Origin: Anniella stebbinsi
Taxonomy: Eukaryota > Chordata > Lepidosauria > Squamata > Anniellidae
DNA: 64,000 nucleotides
Assembly (NCBI GenBank): GCA_029215795.1
Contig: JARDYH010000001.1
Span: 398,697,154-398,761,153, forward strand
Direction of reading: 5' to 3'
The position numbers and the translations under genes were made by a program. The notes under the pieces were generated by a model. That model was not told the DNA's origin and did not search any database. It saw nothing but the letters and a program-made list of their open reading frames with translations. Each line of letters starts with the position of its first letter. Positions within the stretch are counted from its first letter, which is position 1. This document shows, piece by piece, positions 43,763-55,769 of the stretch.

Positions 43763-44679
43763 GTGAACTTCTGTTTCGTTTGTTTGTTTTTTTGTTTGTA
43801 AAGAAACCAAATACAAAGCCAACCATCTGTGCTCTGCCAGGGGTCTCTCCCCACAAGAAACCAAACCTTTGCTGCCTTTGCCACTTAAAAGTGGGGGTGT
43901 GAAGCCATCCTGTCAGGGGATCCCCCAACTCTCCCCTGGACAGCTCTTCCTATGTAACCACTGGTTTTGTGCATGCGTTTCAGCAACCTTTGCCATATTG
44001 CAAATGGTGGTGTTCTTTCTTTGGGAGCCTTTCGAGCCTTTGGCCCAGGCGTGGGATCCGCATGTTACCTTGTAGGCAAGGCTTTCTCATGGAGACTGCA
44101 CTGTACTGTGGGTGAACTGGTGCCCTAAGACGGCCTTTGCCCATTGAGTGGTGGGTGAAGATGCATGGGGCATTATGGGGGTTGTGCATGTCCTGATTCC
44201 GTCACAAGTGTGTGTGCGTTGGATGAGAGATTGTGACTTTCCTCTGCAGCAAAGCTTCCTTGGCATTTTGTTGTTGTTGCTTTTATCAAAGCTTCTATCC
44301 CTTAATGGCTGGAAAGATATGTATGGAAATGTGCCTGCGGAAATCTCCAGTAGGGAGTATAGTCGAAATAGCAATTCCATTAGCTGGGTGGGGTGTGTTT
44401 CAGTCTCCTGCTTACGTAAGTGCTGAGCCTTTCCATCGCTAAACTTGCACAACTCTTTGACTTTTGGGGGGGGGGGATGTAAAGAAGAGAAAACATTCTG
44501 CGTCTGATTTTGTGTAATTTATGCAGGTTGCAGAGTTCAGTTTTTCAGGGTGCAGGATGTGGGTGATGCTGCAAAATTCCAAGGGTTTTTTCCATGGATA
44601 TTAGTGGCCAATTCTAAACAATAAGCTTACTGGTGGAGGCTGCCCCATTGGAGGAGTCACATTAATTCATCTCTTGCAG

Positions 44680-44831
44680 ATTACAAATCATGTGAAGAGT
44701 AGCGTGCCAGTAGATCACGCCAAGTCCTGCAGACAACTGAATGGCATAAGGAGCCCTTTGAGAGAAATCAGCAACAAGATAGCGGCCCAAAGGAGTCCAG
44801 GTGAACACCATCGCTCTGCGCTCAGCTCTGG
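44680..44831 (+). CDS. CCNB2: CCNB2 exon 2: destruction box
   Basis: The acceptor CTCTTGCAG ends at 44679. It encodes ITNHVKSSVPVDHAKSCRQL, the D-box RSPLREISN and KIAAQRSPGEHHRSALSSG. The better-looking exon end is debatable. GTGAAC at 44801 would leave exon 3 in a frame that stops. GTAAAG at 44832 restores the frame but leaves only a 51-nt intron. The longer form also gives an N-terminal spacer close to the human length, so it is preferred. Confidence 0.75.
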
Positions 44832-44882
44832 GTAAAGCTGGTTCTTGAGCGCCATAAGTTGTTCACGGTCTGTCTTCCCTAG

Positions 44883-44997
44883 GCAGAAACCAGAGACTTC
44901 CCAAGCAACCATTGAAGGCATTTCCAGGTTGACACATGCAGCAGCAAAACACAACCTTCCCAGTCTTGGGTTAAAAGAAGTCAGTCTGTCAAAGCTG
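44883..44997 (+). CDS. CCNB2: CCNB2 exon 3
   Basis: The acceptor TCTTCCCTAG ends at 44882 with a good pyrimidine tract; the donor GTAGGT begins at 44998. It encodes (G)QKPETSQATIEGISRLTHAA and AKHNLPSLGLKEVSLSKL, the poorly conserved N-terminal linker. An alternative in-frame acceptor exists at 44941/44942, compatible with the 44801 donor, but its pyrimidine tract is weak and the linker would be much shorter than in human. Confidence 0.7.
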
Positions 44998-45189
44998 GTA
45001 GGTCTCATCCTCTGGGAAGCATAATAGATCTCTCTGCTTAAGTTTGACAACAATGGCAGCAGCCCAGAGAGCTATGTGGCCCAGTAGGAATCCTGACCCC
45101 TTTATTGCAAACTATTTCTGAATCGCCCCTATTTCAAACACAATTTCTTGCAAGGGCAGGGCAGAGCAAGTTGGAGTTTAAAGATCTTA

Positions 45190-45420
45190 AGATCTACTTC
45201 TTGACTTTGGCCTTCCCCTGACTATGTTTTACTGGACTGACCTGCTCTATAGCTGCAGTTATGCTGTAGGTTTTAAGTAATGTTTCATTGCTGGTGTCTG
45301 TTTTATTAATGTTTACTGCCTTATTGTATCATGTTTTTAGATTATGATGAATGTTCATGTTGTAAGCTGCCTTTCTGCCCTGAAAGGGAGCCTAGAAATA
45401 TTGTAAATAAATAAAGCAAA
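45190..45420 (+). mobile_element. LINE-type 3' tail fragment
   Basis: T-rich sequence ends in GTAAGCTGCCTTTCTGCCCT GAAAGGGAGCCTAGAAATAT and AAATAAATAAAG. The same tail, split by the L1 insertion, is at 27955-28024 plus 29647-29665. The family is not certain (L2-like). Confidence 0.5.
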
Positions 45421-45837
45421 CGTAAGAGAATTAAAATGATTCAGCTGTGCCCTTTGCAAGTAGCAGTAGCATGTGCTTGTAATGTTATTTGTCTAAGCAT
45501 AACAGATGTAATCTTTGATCCCCAAAGGTTTCGCAACATTTTTGACACCAGTGCATAAGTTTTGCCATCCTCAGTCAGTGAAAGACATGTGCAGGTTCAA
45601 ACCCCTATTGAGTCCAGAAGTTTACCTTGCGTCCTCGTGCGAGACCAAGCTACCTTGCAAGTTTGTTCTTTGGAAGAAGGCGAGGGTTGGGTTGGGTTCT
45701 TGACAGACAGGGAAGACACGTAAGGAACCTCAGTCAGCAAACTTGTGCGCAGCTTCTTGCAGGGCACCAGCTGGCCTCTGAAACCTCACGCCGAGTGTCT
45801 TGGCTTCAGTCTTGCTATTGTCCTTTTTTAAAACTAG

Positions 45838-45993
45838 GATCCCATTTCCAGCCCTATGGAAGTGGGCCTGTGCCAAGCTTTCTCGGAGATGCTACGAAGC
45901 AACGTAGAAGACATTGATGCAGATGACTCGGAGGATCCCCAGCTGTGCAGTGACTATGCGAAGGACATCTATCGCTACCTGAGGCAGCTTGAG
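45838..45993 (+). CDS. CCNB2: CCNB2 exon 4
   Basis: The acceptor AAACTAG ends at 45837 and the donor GTAGTT begins at 45994; 52 codons in phase 0. It encodes [40 protein letters not shown] and [12 protein letters not shown], the conserved segment leading into the cyclin box. Confidence 0.95.
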
Positions 45994-46207
45994 GTAGTTA
46001 CATGTGGTGGGTAAACCTGCTGCTCCTCCACTCCAAGCAGATGGGCCTGCAAGCTTTGTCTAGCCACTGCTGGATGTGGGCTGTTGCCCCGGAACTGTGT
46101 TCTGATCCAGCAGGACTCCTCTGCTCTGGCTGCTCTTTTCCTAGGCCTCTTTCCAGGCCTCTCAAACAGGGAACGTGCTCTGAAACAAGCTGATCCTCTC
46201 CCAACAG

Positions 46208-46366
46208 GTGCAGCAGTGCGTGTCTCCCTTTTACCTCGACGGCACAGAGCTCAATGGGCACATGCGAGCCATTCTGGTGGACTGGCTGGTGGAAGTGCAT
46301 GCAAAATTCCAGCTCCTGCAGGAGACCCTCTACATGTGCGTGGCCATCATGGATCGCTACTTGCAA
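46208..46366 (+). CDS. CCNB2: CCNB2 exon 5: cyclin box, MRAIL signature
   Basis: The acceptor CCAACAG ends at 46207 and the donor GTAAGC begins at 46367; 53 codons. It encodes [40 protein letters not shown] and [13 protein letters not shown], including the hydrophobic MRAIL patch that binds substrates. Confidence 0.96.
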
Positions 46367-46844
46367 GTAAGCAGATGGTGGCTCAGAGCACTTCTGAGAC
46401 CTGAGCTGTGTAACTTCACAGGGAACTCTCTTGTCTCCTGTTCTGAGCAGCAAGGTGCTACTGTTTCCACAGGAGCCAGGATCAGCAAGGTGCTCCTGCC
46501 TGCATGAGCAGAGCGCTCTAGGCCAGGAGTGAGCAGCCTCCTTTTGAAGTTGAGAGCCCCCTCACCTTTAAGAAGCAGTCACCACACTGTGCCTCTGGCA
46601 CTTTTGCTGAGCTGTGTCCAGTTCATGGCAGAGTGAGAACAGGACAGGAGGCAGTCAGGCGCAGGTGTGAGCTCAGAGACAAATCACAGAGCATGGCACC
46701 CCAAGCATAACTCAAACGGATGCTACGCTACTCTAGTCCCCCTGCTCTGTTGTTGGGCTCCTGAGCTTGTGTATGCGCCTGACTGCGTATACGCTTGCCA
46801 CTCTTGCTCCTCAAAAGCAAGAAGTGGAGGCATTCACATCTCCA

Positions 46845-47060
46845 AAGGGCTCCTTATTTATTTATTTTTTATTCATTAGAATACCTGTATCTCTCCCTAT
46901 ACCACTGGGATCTTAGGGCAGTGTACAGATAAAATCAGAACAATGTAAATGTAAATAATATACACAGCCAAAAACGTATTAAATTGTTAACATATTGAAA
47001 CCAGTAGATTTTTTTTTAATCAATAAAAACAATTAAAAACATGTGTAACCATGGAGAATT
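46845..47060 (-). mobile_element. LINE 3' tail fragment, minus orientation
   Basis: On the minus strand an A/T-rich tail ends with AAAATAAATAAATAAGGAGC-type sequence and is preceded by a GTATAGGGAGAGATACAGGT block. It resembles other non-LTR tails here; family not assigned. Confidence 0.35.
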
Positions 47061-47709
47061 TAGCCCCTTGGAGTTGCATCTCTGGCAAAGCCTAAGTAGC
47101 AGAACCGGCTTTTGGAGGTCATTACGCCGAGCAGCTTGATTGTGGTGAGAAGGTACAGCCTTGCTGGCAGAAGGGACAGGAGAGGCCAAGGGGGCATGTG
47201 AGGGGTGGGCTGCCCTGAAGTGGCCATGGGCTCCTGCAGGCCTTGGACTGGGAGACGCCAGCTCCATTCCAAGGGGTGGCAGGTATTGAAGCAGTGAACT
47301 AGCCATGTGACGTAAACATGGGCCTAAAACTCTCTCAATGGGATATCAGGGTGCGTAGCATTTGATCGGGTTCTGCCCAATCAGTGCTTTGAAAAAGGTG
47401 TACTGGGACTGACTATTCCCTGTATTTCTGGCCAGATCTAAGTAGACTTCTAGCAAGGTCTAAGTAGTAGAACATGCCCTCTGCGGCTATTAAGTTGAGC
47501 AACTGCTTGTGTAGGGCAGGGGGATGGAGAGCCTCTGTCTATGTTGACCCCCAAAGATGTCCTCATAACCAAAACTGTTCTGAGAACCATCTGGTCATAG
47601 GGACCAGCCTCTTTACTAGTTCCTTGAGAACTGCAACTGCACCACAGTGAGGAAGAAGCCTGTGCCAGATGGCTCTGCACTAGGCCCAAACGTCTGTGTG
47701 TCACACTAG

Positions 47710-47946
47710 GCTCGTCCTGTCTCCCGTAAGGAATTCCAGTTGGTTGGCGTCACGGCAATGCTCCTGGCTGCGAAATACGAAGAAATCCATGCGCCGAGCA
47801 TTTTGGACTTTGTCTACATGACTGACAGAGCATACCAGCCTGCTCAGGTCCGTGCGATGGAGCAGAATATCCTTAAAGAGCTTAACTTTGTCCTGGGCCG
47901 GCCGTTACCGCTCCACTTCTTAAGGAGAGAAGCCAAAATTTCCAAT
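47710..47946 (+). CDS. CCNB2: CCNB2 exon 6: cyclin box core
   Basis: The acceptor CACACTAG ends at 47709 and the donor GTAAGT begins at 47947; 79 codons. It encodes [40 protein letters not shown] and [20 protein letters not shown], the end of the first and start of the second cyclin fold. Confidence 0.96.
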
Positions 47947-48142
47947 GTAAGTCCGTTGGCCAGCAACTTAGGCTGGGATCTGGTATAAGAGTTTGGGAAG
48001 GGTGCATCTTAAAAACCTGGTTTAAAAGGGGCACCAAACATTGTGTATTTGAGGTGCTCAGGTTTTGGGATAAGGGGTGGGGAGCTCCTACCCTCAAATG
48101 TGGTTCCCTTCTGATTTTGACTTGGACTGCATTCCATATCCA

Positions 48143-48225
48143 GTAACTTTCCCCAACCTGGGGGGCCTCCATTTGTTTTGGACTACAACTCCCAGCATTC
48201 CTGACCATTGGCCATGCTTGCTGAG
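48143..48225 (+). mobile_element. Left half of a palindromic MITE
   Basis: ACTTTCCCCAACCTGGGGGG, TTGTTTTGGACTACAACTCC and CCATTGGCCATGCTTGCTGA match the first half of the complete copy at 56217-56357. Confidence 0.6.
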
Positions 48226-48419
48226 GCCGATAAGAATTGAACGCTAAAATGTCTGGCGTTCACCAGTTTGGGGGAAAGTTTCTCTAGGTGTGACAAACCC
48301 CACCGCAAGCCAAGGTGGAGGAGCCCTCGAATCAGACTAGGGTGGTGTTGTCACAGAGATTCGGTCCTGTTGGCTGGCCTCCAAACAAATCTCATGGGAA
48401 TCCTTTCTTGTATTGCCAG

Positions 48420-48560
48420 CCGTCTGCTGAATCCTACCTGCTAGCAAAATACCTGATGGAATTGACCCTGGTGGATTACGAGATGGTCCATTATAATCCT
48501 TCGGAGATTGCTGCTGCAGCTCTCTGCCTGTCTCTGAAGGTGTTGTCACAAGGCCAGTGG
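48420..48560 (+). CDS. CCNB2: CCNB2 exon 7: second cyclin fold
   Basis: The acceptor TATTGCCAG ends at 48419 and the donor GTGAGT begins at 48561; 47 codons. It encodes [40 protein letters not shown] and VLSQGQW. Confidence 0.96.
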
Positions 48561-49081
48561 GTGAGTCTTGGCTGAACGCAGGGCTGTGGGGAAGAAGTAT
48601 GCCAAGCGTTCCAGAGCCCACAGCATCTGAAGTCGCTGTTGCTGGAGGCAGAGTCCGTGAAGAGGGAACCATGGCATTCCTGGTCTCCCGCTCTTCATGG
48701 CTCAGCTCCAAAGCTCTGTGTCTCCATCTGACCTGGGAGCAAAACCCAACAATGTGCATGCCGTGTGGGTTTCCAGCCTGCACTGTGCAAACACAGGCTG
48801 GTGGTCGGTGCAGGGTTCAACTTCCACAGCCTCTGGCCCCTGAATCTAGCGTCTTTCGTGCCTTTTTAAGCAAGTATCTGGTGTCTTATTTCCTTTCAAT
48901 CAAGTATCTAGTCCTTTTGGCTGGATTGGGGCTTCGGTGCTCTAGGCGGCCATCTCCTGCGTATGCTGTAGCTCTGGATTTCCTGTATTGAGCAGGGGAG
49001 GGGGTTCAACTACATTGCCTACAAAGCCCCCTCCAACTTTATAAAATGGTGGCCCCCTGCCTGACGAGCAGCAGGAAGTAT

Positions 49082-49161
49082 TTTATAGAGCTCTGCTGGC
49101 TGGTGGATTATGGGAGTTGTAGTCCAACACATCCAGAGGGCACTAGTTGGGGAAAGCTGAC
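49082..49161 (+). mobile_element. Right half of a palindromic MITE
   Basis: GCTGGCTGGTGGATTATGGG, AGTTGTAGTCCAACACATCC and GCACTAGTTGGGGAAAGCTG match the second half of the family. Confidence 0.6.
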
Positions 49162-49339
49162 GTACATCAAGTTGTTCTTGGCACACAGAGAGCCTGAAAG
49201 GCATTGGCAGTTTCCTTCCTGTTCTTCTCATGCCTAGTTGGCGTTCTTGGTTGCCACCGGTGGGTGGCCCAGCAAGGGGGCTGTTGTCAAGCACCCCCCA
49301 CCCCTGAAAAGGGTTCTGACAGCAGCCACCCTCTTGCAG

Positions 49340-49450
49340 AACCTCAAGCTGTGCTGTTACACGGGATACATAGAGGAGAGTCTGAGCCCTGTCATGGAGC
49401 ACATCGCCAAGAATGTTGTCAGAGTCAACAAGAACCTAATAAGACAAGTT
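49340..49450 (+). CDS. CCNB2: CCNB2 exon 8
   Basis: The acceptor CTCTTGCAG ends at 49339 and the donor GTAAGT begins at 49451; 37 codons. It encodes NLKLCCYTGYIEESLSPVME and HIAKNVVRVNKNLIRQV, matching cyclin B2. Confidence 0.95.
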
Positions 49451-49909
49451 GTAAGTATCTGTCCCTGCCCTCTCCCAGCCTAGGGTGGTTGCTTTTACCC
49501 TTGGTGTTGCTGCCCTAGGTGGCTACTGTGTGGAGCTGTTGGCCCCACACAACAGGAAGGAAAGATCTAGGCAATCCTGCCTTTGAGGATAGTGTGAGAA
49601 TTCAAAGCAGGGGAAGTGGACATATGAGCTTTCCCTTCCACCCTCCAGGTCCAGTCTCACTGTGAGGCCCGCCCGCCTGGGCCCTTCAAAATTTGGGTCT
49701 AGGCTCAACTTGCCTTTTCTCTTGTGGTTTGCTGTGGCTGCCATCCTGCCCTCCCGTGTCCTAAATGCAAGGCACACTGGGAAACGTAGTTCTCCAATGC
49801 TTCTGAGTCCAATAGACTGGGCTGGGAAGAGCTTGGGGCTTTGCTTAGGCTACCCTGTCACTGGGTAAGGTTGGGAGAAGGGAGCAGGGATTCGTAGGAT
49901 GTTGCCGCC

Positions 49910-50045
49910 GCCTTAGGCAGACCGCTGGTCCACCTAGCTCAGTTCTACCTACACTGACAGCAGCTATCTGCCTATCTGGAGATTAAACCTGGGACCTTCT
50001 GCATGCAACCAGGGACTCTACCACTAAGCTACAGCCCTTCCCCAA
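49910..50045 (-). mobile_element. tRNA-derived SINE, minus orientation
   Basis: On the minus strand the tRNA head reads GGGCTGTAGCTTAGTGGTAG AGTCCCTGGTTGCATGCAGAAGG-type sequence with a B-box-like CCCAGGTTTAATC, then ATCTCCAGATAG and the tail GAGCTAGGTGGACCAGCGGT. A fairly complete member of the family. Confidence 0.7.
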
Positions 50046-50587
50046 AAGAGTGGGATGAGGGGGGTTGCTTGCTCTTCGTGAGCGGCCTGACCCATGAGCT
50101 GCTCACAATGAAAGATCGTGAAATACAAATAGGAAGGGAGTGGGTGGTTGCGAATCGTTAGTTTTGGGCATCAGGATAATTGCTGGAAGGACTCTTAACT
50201 CAAAATATCTGACGAAAGCTGTATAGTCCGAATGTTCCACTGCTTCTCCCTTTCTTCTTACCCCTTAATGTGACCCGCGAGGGATACTTGCAGCAATATC
50301 TTACTGGATTAACCATCTTGTGATGCCGGAAGGAATGGAGTTGGGAGTTCTTTCTTCAGGCCAAAGAAAGATGGGGAGCTGAGGGTGGGAGGAAGGGTCT
50401 TTGCTCTTCTGCCTTCATAAAAACAAAGGCAGTGGATGCTGGTAATAGCTGCTGTCAACCTGCAAGTAGGCAGGTTGGAGCACTGCATCCATTTTCTCTC
50501 CCAGGAGCAAAGCAAGCTGGTCTGCTGAATTACTGTAGCAAGCTAAAAGCCTTTAAGCAGGGTAACTTTGTCCCTCAAACCCGATAG

Positions 50588-50713
50588 ACAGTCAAGAAGA
50601 AGTATTCCAGCAGCAAATTCCTGAGGATTAGCACCATCCCTCAGCTGAACTCCAGCGCCATTAAGGACCGTGCCGCCTCTTTGCTGGGAGAATCCAGGCA
50701 GCTGCTAATGTGA
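50588..50713 (+). CDS. CCNB2: CCNB2 exon 9 and stop
   Basis: The acceptor CCGATAG ends at 50587. It encodes TVKKKYSSSKFLRISTIPQL, NSSAIKDRAASLLGESRQLL and M, then TGA at 50711-50713. It matches the human C-terminus (KYASSKLLKISMIPQLNS), with a slightly longer tail. Confidence 0.94.
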   Translation, partial: TVKKKYSSSKFLRISTIPQLNSSAIKDRAASLLGESRQLLM

Positions 50714-50865
50714 GTGCAAAACCCATATCCTATGTGATCAATCAAGGACAAAATGCCTTTCTCAATGCGGCCTCCTGAGGCCTTTTAAAGATGGACACAA
50801 GAGTTACTCTTAAACTAAGATTCTGTATTGTATATACTTAATAAAGGTACTGTAGAAAATGGCCC
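50714..50865 (+). other. CCNB2: CCNB2 3' UTR (end inferred)
   Basis: AATAAA at 50840-50845 gives a short 3' UTR. A second AATAAA at 51360-51365 could serve a longer form. Confidence 0.6.
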
Positions 50866-51832
50866 TTTTTAAAGGCACACTTTTGAGAAATCAGCAGGAG
50901 TTTTTTTAAAAAAATAGCAGTATGTCAGTTAGCCAAATTTTGCTTGGCATGCCAATATTCCAAGTTCACGCTAGCGCACAAGGTAGAAATTCTTTTCCCT
51001 CTCTCACAGAGAAATAGCAAGCGGAACGTTCTCACTATATAGGTCGGGATAATTACACTCAGTGAGAACCTGAGGCCAGCAGGAACTGGGAAAATGGCTT
51101 GCTTTGCTGACTATGAGCCCACAACACACTTTTGAGACTTATAAAATACTCAAAGCCTTATCAGGAGAGGCTAGAAATGCCGCTCCTACTGCACTGTGTT
51201 CACCTGGCCAGACATGACTTGCTTGTTCACCTTTCTGTCTTTGCTTCAGCCAGACACTGACTGAGCAAGATTACAAGTTAGGCCTCCTCACCTGTGTCCA
51301 CTAATTACCATGCTTTTGGTTTGGTTTGTTATTTTGTGCCCCACACTTGAGAAGCTTTTAATAAAAATATCAATTAATTGTGCCAAGGCTGTGTTCACAA
51401 GGTGAGAGAGGATGCTTTTGGTCAGTTTTTCAGCATTTTGCAGTTGAACTAGCTGGCAAGGTGATAAATGAGGCACTGTTGCTGCGTAAAAGCAAACTGT
51501 ATAAAGATGGGAAGACGGAATTAAACGCTAAGGAGATCTCAGTGTTCAGCTGCTTGACTCCTGTCAGTTTTGCTGTTTGTGTTTGTGCATGAGGAGAAAT
51601 TTGAATGTGACATAAAGGATATTCAGCATACTTCCCCTCTCTTCACTCAAAATGTTTAGCTTGTTCTAAATGAGAACCTCCAGGTAATGCTTCCCTGCCC
51701 AGCTTTACTCTACAATTGGCAGATGAGAAGTTGAGCTGTGAAGGAAAGAACTGGAAATGATGGTTTGCAATCCTGACAAAGGGGGAAATATTCAAAAGCA
51801 TCATGTGCTGGTTTGGACTTAATCAAACTATG

Positions 51833-52018
51833 ACCCTGTTCAGATGACACGCTAAGCCACAGTGGTTAAGCATTTTGAGCTAAACATGGCTTAGCGTGCT
51901 GTGTGAACCATTCCTAACCATGGTGGCTGCATAACCACGGTTTAAACATGCTCACCAATCATTTGCTGCAAAAGGGTTAGCAGCCTAACCAAGGCTTAGC
52001 TTGTCATCTGAACAGGCT
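51833..52018. mobile_element. hAT-like MITE, 'GTTCAGA...CTAAACC' family
   Basis: The left end CCCTGTTCAGATGACACGCT pairs with the right end AGCTTGTCATCTGAACAGGC. It shares TTTGCTGCAAAAGGGTTA, CCATGGTGGCT and CATAACCACGG-type words with 11345-11555. No clear target duplication. Confidence 0.7.
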
Positions 52019-52239
52019 CTATAATTCACTGTTAAAACAAGATATAACTAAGCCCCAAGAGGAATTTGGAAGCACAGGGATCATTCATTATCCTCCAATT
52101 CGTGGTTTGGAGGAAGATCTGAGTTCATCTGCAGCCTTAATTGTAGGGATCCAAGACCAGCTAAAGACCAATCTAAGACTTTGCGTGTGTATGTGGGGGG
52201 AGGGGGCAGACACGGTATAGAGGGAAAGTGAGTCGCTAC

Positions 52240-52330
52240 CGAGACCTTGTATCTTTTTTATTTTATCTGGAGATGCCCAGGATTGAATCCAGGACTCCTT
52301 GCATGTGAAGCATAAGCCAAACCACTCCAA
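52240..52330 (-). mobile_element. tRNA-derived SINE head, minus orientation
   Basis: On the minus strand GTTTGGCTTATGCTTCACAT, GCAAGGAGTCCTGGATTCAATCC (B-box-like) and GGGCATCTCCAGATAA form the head and first body words of the tRNA SINE. Confidence 0.5.
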
Positions 52331-52439
52331 GAAAAACATCTTCTCCTTCTTGCGAAATGCTGTAGCCGTTAAATCCCCACTTATCCTTGGTTTGCTGAAA
52401 AGGCAACGTTAACGACCTCAAACAAAGCCCCACACGGGT

Positions 52440-53506
52440 CCGTAGTAGTTCCTATGTTTTTATTGATGGCGGTTGAGAAGAGAATGGATAAATTGAGGGC
52501 ATGCAGTGGGTCAGCAACAGCTCCCATGACTGAGGAGGGGGTGGCTGGGCTTAATCAAAGCTTTCTTAACACTGACTTTATCCCGTAATAGTGCATACAC
52601 AGAAGTACCTGGCCCCAAAATGCTAATCAAGCCACCTTTATGGATAAGTACAGCGGATTACTGCTGTGTACATTCATACAGGCTTACCTCTTGCTATGTG
52701 ATCTTATTTTAGTTTACAGTTTCCTCGGCGGGAGGGGGAGAGAGGTGAGGCTGGGAGATGCCCTCCCCAAGAGATACAGCAATAACAAAAATCAACATGG
52801 ACCAGCCACATTAACTAATCAATGTGAACCCATTTACAGCATACAATACTGTCTCTTCCTTTGGTTGCAATGTCTTTTTGGAATCTCCATGGCTCACAAG
52901 CCGATCCGGGCAAGACTGATGTGATGCCTTTAAAATATATGCGGGGGGCAGGGAGGAAGAAAATGACAAGATTCCAACAGAAAGAAAATGGTTTAAAACC
53001 TACATTTCTAAGGCAAGTAGCAGCATAACTTATTACTGTGCTCCTCTGTGGTGTCACCAACAGAGAAAATGTGCATATAATGCCATCACTGTGTTACATC
53101 ATTTAGGAGAGAGTCACCAGAGCAACTAAAGGCACTTGGAAAAAAAAAGTGTAACTCTCCCAAAGTCCTCGCAAAAGCACCTTGCTGTTTCCGGTATTTT
53201 AAGAAATGAATGGAATGTAATTTAAACATGCTCCTCATCCTTCATGAGGAAAAAAAGCATTAAATAAAATAAATAATTCCTTGGTTTGGTATCTTGTGGG
53301 GGGGAGGGGCATGCGCTTTGGCTTCTTGGAGAATAAACAGAGATAGTCTTGTGCCCATCGTCCACCTTTTAACTTCACTGATGAAGTGACGGCCGTGGAT
53401 TATAGACTCCGCAAAGAACTAACTGTAGCTTTACAAGTAGATCGTGTTGGTTGGAAAGCATCTCCACTGCACTTTGTGCTTGAGAAGGGCCGCTCAGCCT
53501 GCAGGA
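52440..53506 (-). other. MYO1E: MYO1E 3' UTR (end inferred)
   Basis: Non-coding sequence follows the MYO1E stop on the minus strand. A minus-strand AATAAA at 52464-52459 is followed by a GT-rich stretch (GTGTGGGGCTTTGTTTG), so cleavage near 52440 is likely. The 1 kb length is reasonable for this gene. Confidence 0.55.
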
Positions 53507-53647
<141 letters not shown>

Positions 53648-54219
53648 TCACTGTGGAAACTCCAAGGCAAGGAACGTATTCAGTTTAAAAAATCAGCAGT
53701 GATCCTTATGCGCAATGGATGGAGCAGGCATTTGCCCTATTGGAACAGCAGTGGAAGAGAATCCGTGAGACTAACCGTAGTCTCTTTGTTTAACCTAAAT
53801 GCAATATAAGTTGTGTTGTTGCCACTGTGAGATCTTTCTTCACTGGTATCTGATCCCCGTTATTTTGCAAAGAGTTACACAAACAATAATGATAATTGCT
53901 GGGAAGGTTTTAAAGCCAAATGCAGATTTCATGCAAGCGAAACAGATTTGTAACAAAAATGGCAAGACTCCAAACCTCCAGTGAGCAAAGAACAGTTATA
54001 AAAGATCTAGTGTGTAGCTATAACTGCTAAACTTACCCAATATATCAAATGGTAAAATGGTAAAAGACCGTGACTGCATTTGGACACTGCGTTAAGCAAG
54101 GAATCCTAGTTTAATAAACCATGATTTGAAAGAGGAGGGTGCTGGTGTATGTAGTTTGTTTGGGAGGAGCCTTTTCCATCACATCTTTAAGACTATGGAA
54201 TGTCTACTTGAAAGAGACC

Positions 54220-54755
<536 letters not shown>

Positions 54756-54858
54756 TTAGAGCAAGAAAACCTCCTCAAACTTAATATGTCCTTTGTTAGA
54801 GAAAACAATGATCATCAATTATATGTACGAGACCTCTCCTATACAATGTACACACTTG

Positions 54859-55084
54859 CTGCATTCAGACAACACAATAGTCAATGGTGGGGTAATAATC
54901 AACTTTATAGTTGTTTATATAGGGGGTACTCCCCACACAACATGGTAATAAATAATCAACCGTGGTGTGGATTAGGATCAGCGCTGAGTTGACTGTGGCA
55001 GCATTTGGACGAAACAATAGTCAATACAACTAACAATTGTTCCCACCCACCCCAGTTGATTATTGTGTTGCCTGAATGCAGCCA
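54859..55084. mobile_element. hAT-like MITE, 'CAATTCGGA' family relative
   Basis: The left end GCTGCATTCAGACAACACAA and the right end TTGTGTTGCCTGAATGCAGC are inverted. The internal words ACTCCCCACACAACATG, TCAACCGTGGTGTGG and GATCAGCGCTGAGTTGACTG match 5580-5788 read in the opposite direction. Confidence 0.7.
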
Positions 55085-55769
55085 CTATATAGTACAAGAG
55101 CACAAAACAGAGCAGCTGCTATGGACTAAGCTAAGCATGTGAGCCACAGAGCTCAAATTTCATCTCAGCAGGTCTTTGGATGCCGCCGTCTCTGTTTCCC
55201 ATCTGCAATATGGAATGATGATACAGGAAACCTATTTCTTTCACGGTGTCGTGAAGATAACAAATACGTGTGAAGTCAGTCTGGTATCCCAAAATGCATC
55301 CCAACATTTTGCTGTTTCTGTTATTGCCATTACAATTAGGATTGGGTTAAATGTGGCTTCTTCCCACAAAGATGAGTTTTAATTTTGTGTTATAAAATTC
55401 AAGGCTCTCATCCTGGGCATTTCAATTAGGCTTCTGCAAGGCAGGTTCCCACTAGACGATGTCCCATGGCTTGGATCCATCCTCGCCCGAGTTCCACCCG
55501 CAAGGCTGCTGCTTCACCATGGGACCACCTCTGAATTTCATGGGCAGGTTTACAAGTACTTCAGAGTGAAATCCCAGGAAAGCATGAACCACAGCATATC
55601 TTTCTCAAGATGACAATGGAAGATTTGGGGCCCTTCCAGATCTCTCTCTTCAATTTCCAGTGACAAGATATATTATAAACGGCAGAAGGTCAAAGTCACT
55701 CTGCGACACTTTGGGTTTAAGGGACAACACTCTTGCTATAATAACAATTGCTCCAGGAGACAAAATGAT

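Larger units (their letters stand above)
42966..50713 (+). other. CCNB2: CCNB2 (cyclin B2) coding gene span: 9 exons
   Basis: Cyclin B2 activates CDK1 for mitotic entry and is destroyed by APC/C at anaphase. Nine exons join to 1221 nt, 406 aa plus stop (human: 398 aa). The destruction box RSPLREISN is at residues 32-40. The N-terminal cyclin fold begins near residue 145. It contains the B-type cyclin signature [13 protein letters not shown] (168-180) and the LLAAKYEE helix, followed by the second cyclin fold ([20 protein letters not shown]) and the C-terminal helix. Phases close at all junctions if exon 2 is extended to 44831. The gene is 3.5 kb downstream of the RNF111 stop on the same strand and converges with MYO1E, as in human. 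Confidence 0.94.
50866..52435. other. CCNB2-MYO1E convergent spacer
   Basis: No gene is seen. It contains a MITE at 51833-52018 and a minus-strand tRNA SINE remnant at about 52240-52330 (ATCTGGAGATGCCCAGGATT region). Confidence 0.5.

Noticed and set aside
44801..44882. 82-nt CCNB2 intron using the GTGAAC donor with the 44882 acceptor
   Set aside because: It leaves one base from exon 2, and exon 3 then meets a TGA within about 17 codons. It would be right only if there is an indel error in the sequence.
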